Of a stretch of DNA of 23,274 nucleotides, positions 15,405 through 23,274 are shown piece by piece. How positions within the stretch are numbered: position 1 is the stretch's first letter; the number at the start of each line of letters is the position of its first letter. The stretch spans positions 1,938,799 through 1,962,072 of the forward strand of contig BFEA01000033.1 in NCBI GenBank assembly GCA_003427395.1, written 5' to 3'. The position numbers and the translations under genes are program-made. The DNA is from Chara braunii (taxonomy: Eukaryota; Streptophyta; Charophyceae; Charales; Characeae). The notes under the pieces were generated by a model. That model was not told where the DNA came from. It made no database searches and saw nothing but the letters and a program-made list of their open reading frames with translations.

Positions 15405-17103
15405 ATATACGGTTGTGGACAAGTCTTGGTTGTGAATGGGGTCTATTCGCCCTACTGTGGTCTGTAGCCGCAGCTCGCGCCTTGGGAAAAAACTTATGTT
15501 CCCTAATCCGACGACGAGTTGTCACATTCATATGGAAACCCTTTGTTGGGGATGATGAAGGCTTTATGTCAAAAATGGTCTGGAAACTACTTTGCTGCTC
15601 CAAAGACGAGGGGGGAATGTACCTAATCGACTCACAACGAAGGAGCATAGCCATGCTTGTTCGGTGGATTATTCGGGCAATAAGTATTACGAGAGATACA
15701 CATTGGATATCTTTGGCTGAAACTATCATGTTCATGGAATGAAATCTGTCCAGACCATCATACATATGAACATGTTTTCTTATTCCATCTTTTTTGAACA
15801 TGAATATCAAGTCCGAATTCTGGTCAATTATTATCTCAGCCTGGAAAAAGGTACTACCCAATGTGTGGCTCCATCCCACCACAAAAGTAGAGGTTCAACT
15901 GCAACCATTTTTTGAGAATCCACATATTCGCCGTCCTGACGGCAAGTGGTTTGCTGTTGATCATTCTAGACAGAGCTTTGGCAGAAAATGGATTGAAAGG
16001 GACATCTTGAAGATTGGTGATTTGTGGAACAAGTGGGAAAATCGATGGCTAACTCCCTCTGCTTTGAAGAAACTCTCAGTGCAGTTTGGTACATTGAGGC
16101 ACTTGGTACATTAGTAGGCCACCAGAACCTGCCCAGTTCTGTGAAAACTGGTGAACATAAACAATCTTGGTAAAATGATTTTTCAATGTTGGAAAGGTAG
16201 CTGTTTCAATGCAACCATTTTAGAACAGCAGGAGGGTCCGTCTCAGCCTCCCCTAATAACCGAGCTGATTCAAGTCTGGGAGGAATGTGATGAAGATGGG
16301 AACTGGAAGTGTAACCTATTTGCCGATGGGTCTGCAATCTCTGATCTCAAATTAGACCCGAAAACGTGGAGTTGGAGTCGGAGAGGGGAAGGGGTAACCA
16401 ACCACTAACAAGCTATACTGTCGAACAAGGGTACTGGGCCCAGGTTTCTTCTCGTACGCCTAGGTCAGTGGCAGTTGGTAGATGGAAGAAGGTCCTAGAC
16501 AGTGGCCCTGAGCAGATTGAAAGGAAACTATCCCGCTGTTGGAGTCAATTGAAAATTGTCCCATACCCTAGGCTATCAGCAAATCGTTGACAATTATCTC
16601 TTCTGGCTACCCCATCGGCGGTAAACCTGTTTCAAAGAGGCTTGAAGGTAGACTTGACCTGCAAACGATGTAGCTGGGCTTACGAATCGACCATTCACTT
16701 GTGGCATGACTGTTCTGCATCCAAGAGAATTTGGGATTGGTGGCAGTCCTTTTGGGTGTCTTTTATAGGAGGAAACGTGGTTTGGGACAGAGATTGGGTT
16801 CTCCTCGGGGGAATCCCGGAACACATGGATCTAAAAAAAGGCTGGGGCTATGTGGCCCAAGCAGCCAGAGCGGTGGGCTGCAGTGTCATTTGGAAAGAAA
16901 GGAACCTGCGAATTTTCAAAGATAGGGAAATAACAAACAAGGAAATCAGAGTTTTGTTCAAATGTTCATTGAGGAGAATCATCCGGGCGGACTGGAGAAG
17001 GAAAGGCCAAGGTACCTGGTTTGGGGATACCTGGTGTTTAGGTGCAAAACTGGCGAAATTTGAGGACGGAAACCTAATCCTCGACAAGTGGTTCTGGGAG
17101 TGA
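15405..17103 (+). pseudogene. LINE (L1-type) ORF2 remnant: RT C-terminus to zinc knuckle
   Basis: Three-part decayed copy of a non-LTR retrotransposon polymerase. From 15405 in frame 2 it reads LGKNLCSLIRRRVVTFIWKP, then SKDEGGMYLIDSQRRSIAML, typical of the region after the reverse transcriptase palm (F-I-W..., EGG-L-I-D). Then comes SFLNMNIKSEFW and FENPHIRRPDGKWF...FGRKW. From about 16390 it continues in frame 1 with TSYTVEQGYWAQ, and at 16660 has the zf-RVT knuckle CKRC...ESTIHLWHDC followed by IWDWW and WKERNLRIF. It ends with a stop at 17101-17103. Damage: TGA stops at 15740 and about 15770 where related proteins have Trp, TAG at 16112, a frameshift near 16390-16408, and TGA at 16588. 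The endonuclease and catalytic RT are absent (5-prime truncation). It lies just downstream of HA-2. Confidence 0.82.
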
Positions 17104-17719
17104 GTAGGTATTACGAACCTGGTACTCGGTTCTATTGATCCACAGTAGGACGGCAGAGGGAGTGTTGGAGGAGGGAGTACAACATGATATGTGAGGCCCA
17201 TTATGGTTCCCCCGTCGCTTTAGATGACCTTAGTTAGTAGTAGGATTGGTTGGTAGTGATTTTCTCGTTTTTGCATGGTTGCTTCTTTGTTTCTTTAAAC
17301 CACCAGTACTTGACCCAACTATTGATGCCGAGCCGGGATACCCCCTGCGTGCCAAGTTTTGCTGAGCTGCCGGGGCACCGTTTCGTTTCCATTTTGGCTG
17401 GCGCTTCCAGCCATTGCGGTTCGGTGCCCCGAAGCGCGCAACTACCGGCGAGTTAACAGGAATCGCGCGCGGCCGATAGCTGGGCCAAGTACTGGTGGTT
17501 TAAGGTTTGTTAGGTTTTTAAGGCCTGAGGCTCCCCCTTTTTTTGAGTGGAGAGTGAGGTTTCAGGACATCGGCCTAGATTTGGTCACTTTTGTTCCCCG
17601 ATTATCCTCCAGCTCTCATATGTAGTGTTTGTGTTCAGCGAGCAACTGCTCGTAAGCTAAATTGGCTGATGCTGCCAGGATAACTCCGGGTTGAATTGTG
17701 AGGTCCCCGGCCTCGGTTT
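17104..17719 (+). other. Probable LINE 3-prime flank or UTR; no gene
   Basis: No coding frame of note. It contains the two-stem structure at 17371-17431. No poly-A tail clearly marks the LINE end before the retroposon at 17734. Confidence 0.35.
17371..17431. repeat. Two-stem structure downstream of the LINE
   Basis: Outer stem CGGGGCACCG (17371-17380) and CGGTGCCCCG (17422-17431), perfect 10 pairs. Inner stem GGCTGG (17396-17401) and CCAGCC (17407-17412) around CGCTT. Some LINE families use 3-prime stem-loops to recognise their RNA, so a LINE 3-prime signal is a reasonable guess. Confidence 0.75.
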
Positions 17720-17934
17720 GACCTGCTATAATATATATATATATATTTTTTTTAAAAAGGGCAATGGCCTCGAGGTGTTATCATCGGACTAACCAGCCCA
17801 AGTAAACTCAATATTGTGTCTAATCTGACATCGGGTGGCCTTTTCAGCCCAAGGTGGCCTTGATTGCCTTCAGGGAACTCCCACCGGGGGACACTGGCCA
17901 GGGGACAGCCGGTAGCAGAGGGACCGAGCATCAT

Positions 17935-18419
17935 CTGAGGGGCTCGTTCGACACTCCTCGAGCCGTCCTTGGGCCCCGAGGACGATTCCTTGGAGTCGCC
18001 CGAGGAAATTCCCGCGGCGTGCCAAACGCGAAAACGCGAGACGACACCTTCTGGACGTCGGGGATGCCGGCAAGCCACAAACGGTAACCGTTGGCGATGA
18101 ACCCTGTGAAGCCGAACGTTGGCGACCCAACATGTCCGTGGAGACGCAGGCAGGACCACCGATGGACCAGACGGGATCGAAAAATGTCGTCGAGGGAGCT
18201 GTTGTCGACGCCCCGATTCTTCCTGAAGCTCGACCTCCAAGGGACCTCGGGAAGTCCCTTGGGGAAATCGCCAAAATGGCTGTAGCCCCGAGGAATCCCC
18301 GAGGAATCCCCGAGGAAATGTTTTCACATTTTCTTTTCGGAATCTTCCCCGAGGATGAGTGGAACGACGATTTCCTTCGGGATTTTCGGGCCCCGAGGAG
18401 TGTCGAACGAGCCCCTGAG
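17935..18419. repeat. 26-base inverted repeat within the retroposon
   Basis: Arms 17935-17960 and 18394-18419 match in inverted orientation at 25 of 26 positions (core GGGGCTCGTTCGACACTCC). They are about 430 bases apart. CCCGAGGA-type motifs repeat between them. Confidence 0.88.
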
Positions 18420-18481
18420 TGGCCAGTCGCTGTAACTCCCCGATAAACCCTCCCCCTATGAATTTCAGCAGAGACTGCTTT

Positions 18482-18627
18482 TTTTAATGTCAGTTGGGGG
18501 GACCAACGGGCTATCTCTAGGTGGCGAGCGCCAAGCATGCCCAGGAAGGTACATGACACCAATGGGGATTGAACCCAAGACCTCCTGAATGCCACTTGCG
18601 TGCCGTACCAACTGCGCTAGGCCGCTG
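18482..18627 (-). mobile_element. tRNA-derived SINE head
   Basis: Minus-strand tRNA-like region with both pol III boxes, followed by a tRNA-unrelated stretch and a short A7 run. It forms the 5-prime part of the 898-base insert. The anticodon arm is too degenerate to name the source tRNA. Confidence 0.65.
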
Positions 18628-18656
18628 GATAGACCTGCTATAATAAATTGATTGCT

Positions 18657-18694
18657 AAAAAAAAAAAACAAAAAAACAAAAAACAAAAAAAAAC
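18657..18694. repeat. A-rich tract (AAAAAC type)
   Basis: A-rich run broken by single C bases, just beyond the right TSD copy. It may be an older retroposon tail on the plus strand. Confidence 0.8.
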
Positions 18695-18726
18695 ATTGGA
18701 CCCTTCAGGGCATACCCCCGTTAGGA

Positions 18727-19400
18727 CTTTTCACTTACTTGTGAGCGTGTTTGCGGTCAGAGACATCCAGGTCTGGCCGAGCACGCCCTCTGAAGGGGAA
18801 ACAACGGCACCAAACCGGCGGAAGCGGCAGCGACGCTGCCATGAGCTCGAAGCGTCCGGCATTGATGGGCACGATCGAACCCTGTAGTCAACACTGGAAT
18901 TGTATACAATCAGCAGGAAAATTGTGCCCTGGAGACAATGGCGGGTCCCACGGGCGCTCGGGGTTCGGTCGTCGGGGGTTTTCTTCCCCTTGCCGAAGAT
19001 TGCGAATGTGCTTGACTCAGGGCCTAGTCACACGAGGACTTTTCCCACGAAGCCCTGGACGTGATTGCTGTCAGATTCGTCCTGGTGTCGCTGTAATTGC
19101 GGTGAGATGCATCCTGAAAAGTGCTACCTTAGTGTGCCCTCAGCTATCCCGCACAAAAGAAGGGCGTTGCCGAACACTGCGAAATTGACCTCCATTGACT
19201 CAGCGCGCCAGCGCAAAACAACGAGCATTAGTGACTGTCACGTCATGCGCTCGAATCCCCCTAGGAACCAAGTGTCCCCTGTGCGCCCGTCTTACGGCAT
19301 ATTCACGCTTTCTTACGACCCGGTTCTGGCCGTAATTACCGTCAGATACATCGGTGCGTGGTACCGCTGGCCACATGCATCAGGAAAGTGCTCGTACGCT
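18727..19400 (+). repeat. Degenerate direct repeats (GCGGTCAGATACATC type)
   Basis: Three segments align loosely: 18727-18768, 19036-19085 and 19306-19352. Each runs from a CTTTTC.C.TAC-like start to GT.ATTGC.GTCAGA..CATCC. A fourth short copy is at 19091. Spacing is about 290 bases. Beyond about 45 bases the similarity is weak. Confidence 0.4.
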
Positions 19401-20700
19401 CTGAGGGGCCGGGGGATCATGTTCAAGCGACAGGTAATCCGGTCCGGTGGGCTCGTTTGGGACCGGCACATTTCTGCTGTTCTGATACACTGCCGCTTAT
19501 TGGCGCGGCGATTGTCGGTCCGACTGTCGGAAAGCGAACGAGATCGAGCGGGGTTGGGGGCAATGGCAGAGGAGGGTGGGGGTTCGGGTGCAGGGGCACG
19601 GGGTGTGTCCAATCTACCGTACCCTGGACTGGATTGCTTGCCCTTGGTGCTTGACGATCGCCATGCACCTTGCGATCGTCGTCGTCCCCCGTGGGCATCC
19701 CACTGATCACTCGTCTTTCAGCTTGTCGGTTGTTTGTGTGGTTGGGGTGTGGTGTGAGGGACGACTATCTGCAGTGATTGCATCGCGTTGCGCTGTGTTG
19801 TGTTACGGTGCGTTGAGTTGCCAGTGCTTTGGGAGGTTTGGTGCGGTTGAGCAGGGCGATTCATTTTCTTGGTGATGACACCCACGACGCGCGAGCACGA
19901 CTGGGAGCGCGAGCGCTGGATTCCCAGCGCCGCCTGTTCATCTGCGCAGTTCTCTGGTTTTCCCCTGCCCCTGTGATTCGCGCTCGTGACCTGTACGGGG
20001 GCACACATTCCACCCCATCCATGGACATTTCCCAAATTCAGTCCCTCTCCTGGCAGACACTGCCGAATTCGTCTTGTATTGGGCCAAATTTGTTGGTGAA
20101 ACAGAAGACATGCTTCCGCGATCGCGCACGTAGATGAGAACAAACCAGCCGAGGCGCGGCACGGCCCGCCGTTCTAAGACCAGGCGCCATTACGACCACA
20201 GAGTCCGAAACTTATCGCGCTGCTGGCTTGGCCGTACGTGGGAGAGAGATTTCGAGCGAAAAGCAGATTCTTCTCCTCACGATCCCGCTGCGCCCCCTTC
20301 TCGCTCCCTCTCATTCTCTATCGGTCTGTAGCGAAGACATCTGGCTTTGTCGTCCCCTTCCCTGCGACCCCCGCGTTGTTGCGAGACGGCCGTTTTCTCT
20401 GCGCAGCGCGTGTTTCAATTCTGCGCGAAGTCATGGCGCCATTGCTGCCCGGATGAATTGGGGATGCGCGGTTGCCTGCCTTATCAGATCAGCCCAGGGG
20501 AACTGTTCCACGCTTGATCGACCGTTCCAGCCATCTCTGCTACTACTGCGTCCGCCCAGCTCAGCTCTCTCATGACGTCGTCTTGCACCCCAATCTGCAC
20601 GTCAGACAGATTGCCCAGAGCTTAGCCTCTTCTCGCTTCTGATCCGATGAGAGTAACAGGAGCGATGAACGATCTAGGCGACAGACGGAACCATTCCTGC
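19400..20700. other. GC-richer stretch, no gene called
   Basis: Several overlapping frames of 100-213 residues occur on both strands, as expected in GC-rich sequence. None has a recognisable domain and no splice-bounded exon stands out. Pyrimidine-rich patches (near 20290-20330) and an ACGT-type motif, ATGACGTCG (about 20571), could belong to a promoter or 5-prime UTR, but nothing downstream confirms it. Confidence 0.3.
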
Positions 20701-20759
20701 AGTTGATCATTCATCTCCGCACCCATCGAACCACGCATCCATTCATCGCACCACACATC

Positions 20760-20865
20760 CATGCATCGTTCCACCTACCCATTCGCCCATCCACCCATCC
20801 ATCCACCCATCCATCCACCCATCCATCCACCCGTCCACCCATCAACCCATCTATTCGCCCACTCG
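20760..20865. repeat. CCATCCAC minisatellite
   Basis: Imperfect 4/8/12-base repeats of CCATCCACC and ACCCATCC. His-Pro-Ser frames across it are artefacts. Confidence 0.9.
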
Positions 20866-20869
20866 TCCA

Positions 20870-21835
20870 CCTCATCTGCACATCACTTCCGAGTGCTTGT
20901 GAATCGATAGGTAGAGTAAATGGACGGGAGATGCTGATTGTCACTGACTGACATCCATGAATTATGTGATCTTCAGCTCTCAGAATAAATGGCCGGATAA
21001 GCGGGGGGCGCAATGCGCTGGAGATGATCTCATCATCATCACAGACCGATACCGTCGACGAGCTGCAAAGGAATGTTCAAACTGGCCACGTGCCCAGCGA
21101 TCGGGTCTCGACATGGTAGTAAATTTTTCATCTTCAGAAAGTAGAAACAATGCTGCCAACAAGCGCGGAAGTGCATTTTTTCTCCATGCGGACCGTACTT
21201 GATTACTGTGAAAAATCTCTGAGGATCTCTGATCGCCGAAACACGCTGTCTCGTAGAGTAGTTAGTTGCTGTTTCTCGCTGTGGAGTCAGGCCATCGTGG
21301 GCGGGGGGGGAGGAAGGGGGAACTGAAGGGCGGTAGTTGACATCTGACATCTATAGTTATTAATTACTACCGGTATGTTGCGATCGCTCAGAGACATCGT
21401 CGTGCGGCTTGGCGATGTTGTCACGAACTGGGAAGCGAGGAAACATCACAAGATCGCTGCTTTGCTACTAGCTTGGCTGTAAGTTGTACCTCGGATTACT
21501 GCGAAAAAAAAGCAGGCAGTAATTTCATTCATTTCGAATTCAATTTCCTTAAACTGGTCTGCGCTGCAGCCGTGAGAAGTGAACAAAAGGTGTGTCGAGA
21601 TGCTGCTGGAAATTGATGTGTATCCGTAGGAGGGGGAGTGAAGCAAGACTGGGGTAGAGAACCAGGAGGAATGTCCTTGCTGCCAAGTGAAGATAATTTC
21701 GTAGATATATAGATGGTAGGTTCACAGACCAACATTTATGGAAAGGAGTGACGTAAACATACATAGAGGTAGAAGTGCCGAGGCACATGTCGCATGCAGA
21801 TTGATGAGATAGATGGACGGAGTGCTTAATATAGA
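20870..21835. other. No gene seen
   Basis: Mixed sequence with a G-rich run near 21300. Frames are short and on both strands. Nothing recognisable. Confidence 0.4.
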
Positions 21836-21854
21836 TAAGAAAGTCTGATCGAAT

Positions 21855-21985
21855 AGATAGATCGAGCGATAGATAGATAGATGGATAGATAGACAGGTAG
21901 ATACATAGATAAATCGATAGGTATTCAGAGGGCGACAGAGATTAATGGATGGATAGACATGGATGGATTAGATAGATAGGTGGAA
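21855..21985. repeat. (GATA)n-type repeat
   Basis: GATA/GATG/GACA tetranucleotide repeats with interruptions. Confidence 0.9.
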
Positions 21986-22057
21986 AGATTTATAGATTCA
22001 GGCCCGCTCACACACCTCATCACACCCACACAGACCCACAAATACACGCGCAAAACG

Positions 22058-22062
22058 AGAGA

Positions 22063-22117
<55 letters not shown>

Positions 22118-22135
22118 AGGAGGAGGGGGAGGAGG
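22058..22135. repeat. (GA)n microsatellite with AGG tail
   Basis: GA repeat followed by GGA-rich purine sequence. CACA-rich sequence precedes it at 22010-22040. Confidence 0.95.
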
Positions 22136-22139
22136 AATG

Positions 22140-22510
22140 GAAATGTCCGTATGCGGATATCTCAACCCCTCACCTAGCTTGCTGCGCACAATCTCCCCCA
22201 TTGCGTCCTCTTTTCATGTCCTTTGGTCTTCTGACGATCCCGTTCGGTCACGTTACATTACGGTGTCGCCTTATTTGCGTTGTTCGAAATACCTTATACC
22301 CTTCCGCTCATCTGCCGTTTTCTTCCGTCTCCTCTCCCGCGCACGCTGGTTCTTGTGCATCCCAATTCACTCGCCGAGCCCTGTCTTCTGAAACCTCTCG
22401 CTTCTCGGAGGTTCCCCTTCTTCCCAGTTCTTACGTTGCGGCGTGTCTGACTTGTCCAAGCGCGCACGTTCTCTTGCATTCTTTCACACCTGTGCACTAC
22501 GTTGTGCCTT
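22140..22510. other. No gene seen; pyrimidine-rich
   Basis: A 186-residue plus-strand frame starts at 22201 but runs directly into the TC microsatellite. Composition (Ser, Leu, Pro, Arg) matches the pyrimidine bias of the DNA, so it is not called. Confidence 0.4.
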
Positions 22511-22515
22511 ACTTC

Positions 22516-22591
<76 letters not shown>

Positions 22592-22665
22592 CTGTGTCTG
22601 TCTCTGTCTGTCTGTCTGTCTCTCTCTCTCTGTCTATATATATATATCTATATCTATATATATGT
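22516..22665. repeat. (TC)n, (TG/TC)n and (TA)n compound microsatellite
   Basis: About 35 TC units, then TGTCTG units, then TCTATA units, ending near 22665. Confidence 0.95.
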
Positions 22666-22669
22666 CTCT

Positions 22670-23225
22670 CTCCCCCCGCAGGTTCGCTGCCACCTGTTCG
22701 GCGTTTGATGTCGAATTGGCCCTGGTGTATTTGTTTTCCTCTTAAGAGCGCCATGGAATGAGAGGTGATCTGCTTCATTCATGGTTTGATTGAAACAGCG
22801 TGCGCACGTTCTTGTTCGTCTCAAAGCACCCGCACTGACATAATGTGCAGACAGGAATGGCTACAGTGGTCGATTAGTCTCTTGGATTGGGAAATCTGCG
22901 TACGTTGTGTTGACCGTCCGATCCACCTCGTCCGGGTCGACTTGTGCGCCTTGGTCATTGCGTCCGGGAGATCGGGAAGGGAAAGGAGATCCCGGCGGGG
23001 AGCAGAGGGTCGAGTGCTCTGTCATGTAATGGCTTCCAGCGAGCTGTGCCCACAAGTGGAAACATGAAGAAAAAGCAGTAGCAAAAGCGGAAGAAGAAGA
23101 TCCTTTCGCACCTCACTTCCTACCGTACTTCCTCGTACCGTACTTCCTCTCTATTAGATCACAAGTTTAGCGGCAGACCACGAAGCCATTCTAACACACA
23201 ATTACTGACACAGCGCGATCGAGAT
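22670..23225. other. No gene called
   Basis: A 100-residue plus-strand frame (22765-23067) has moderately protein-like composition (six Cys, many Arg), but no domain or splice support. A repeated TACCGTACTTCCTC occurs twice near 23115-23150. Confidence 0.35.
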
Positions 23226-23228
23226 CGA

Positions 23229-23241
23229 ACGCGCGCGCGCG

Positions 23242-23274
<33 letters not shown>
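23229..23274. repeat. (CG)n then (GA)n at the window edge
   Basis: Six CG units, then a GA repeat running off the end of the window, so its full length is unknown. Confidence 0.95.

Larger units (their letters stand above)
17734..18631 (-). mobile_element. 898-base retroposon with tRNA-like head and 14-base TSD
   Basis: Both flanks carry a perfect 14-base direct repeat, GACCTGCTATAATA, at 17720-17733 and 18632-18645. Read on the minus strand the insert starts with a tRNA-derived head: A box TAGCGCAGTTGG (plus 18608-18619) and B box GGTTCAATCCC (plus 18565-18575), 32 bases apart. It ends in A8 followed by (TA)n. An internal A7 at plus 18480-18486 suggests the head was once a SINE by itself and that the rest (about 740 bases) was added. 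That rest contains a 26-base inverted repeat and many CCCCGAGGA motifs. A 241-residue minus-strand frame (17870-18595) begins inside the tRNA-like head; its Arg/Ser/Gly/Pro-rich composition gives no family, and I do not call it a gene. Confidence 0.75.

Noticed and set aside
15738-15775. TGA read as tryptophan
   Set aside because: Other stops (TAG at 16112) and a frameshift show that the LINE is decayed, so ordinary mutation is the simpler explanation.
17752-18595. Overlapping 191- and 241-residue minus-strand frames in the retroposon
   Set aside because: One begins inside the tRNA-like head, both overlap the inverted repeat in different frames, and neither has a recognisable motif; GC-rich composition explains the openness.
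19065-19706. 213-residue plus-strand frame
   Set aside because: It crosses the degenerate repeats, competes with other frames on both strands and has no domain-like segment.
22201-22761. 186-residue plus-strand frame
   Set aside because: A third of it is Ser-Leu repeat from the TC microsatellite.

Overview
This is a gene-poor eukaryotic nuclear window. It is packed with microsatellites ((GA)n, (CA)n, (ATT)n, a 54-base A run), tRNA-derived retroposons, a decayed LINE and plausible GT-AG splice junctions, and shows no bacterial operon structure. The style (long introns, much simple sequence, an L1-type LINE with a CCHC zinc knuckle) would fit a green-lineage organism such as a charophyte alga, but that is an inference. 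No gene here identifies the species.

Layout: 0.17-1.05 kb is the best open reading frame, an unrecognised protein of about 293 residues, probably a 3-prime exon. 1.05-4.7 kb holds microsatellites, a tRNA(Arg)-like SINE on the minus strand and short candidate minus-strand exons. 5.0-6.45 kb is a pair of diverged LTR-like direct repeats enclosing a satellite with an exact 59-base period. 7.5-9.6 kb and 12.9-15.15 kb are two copies of what appears to be one element or intron family (called HA-1 and HA-2 here). They share a 56-base left block and a right block with a CTGTTA...TAACAG hairpin, but each carries its own array of hairpins. 15.4-17.1 kb is a pseudogenised LINE (end of the reverse transcriptase, linker and zinc knuckle), with a two-stem RNA-like structure downstream. 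17.73-18.63 kb is an 898-base retroposon with a tRNA-like head, an A/T tail and a perfect 14-base target-site duplication. 18.7-23.3 kb is GC-richer sequence without a convincing gene, ending in minisatellites and GA/TC tracts.

The main discovery candidate is the pair of hairpin arrays. In HA-2 a 20-base loop (ATGTTCCATAAGTTTGGGTG and close variants) recurs seven times, while the stems around it differ in sequence yet remain complementary: CTGGGC/GCCCAG, CCAAGC/GCTTGG, CTGAGC/GCTCAG, GGACCAAGA/TCTTGGTCC. HA-1 shows the same architecture with a different loop core (CTCCCGTGGGG-like) and about 15 stems, several of 11-16 pairs, many kept by G-T wobbles. Conserved loops on covarying stems point to selection on, or a copying mechanism for, RNA or cruciform structure. 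I do not recognise this as a described element.

The minus strand also carries a string of short open segments bounded by good splice consensus with compatible phases from 11.67 down to 3.94 kb. This may be one gene whose introns host the elements above, but it is only a candidate.
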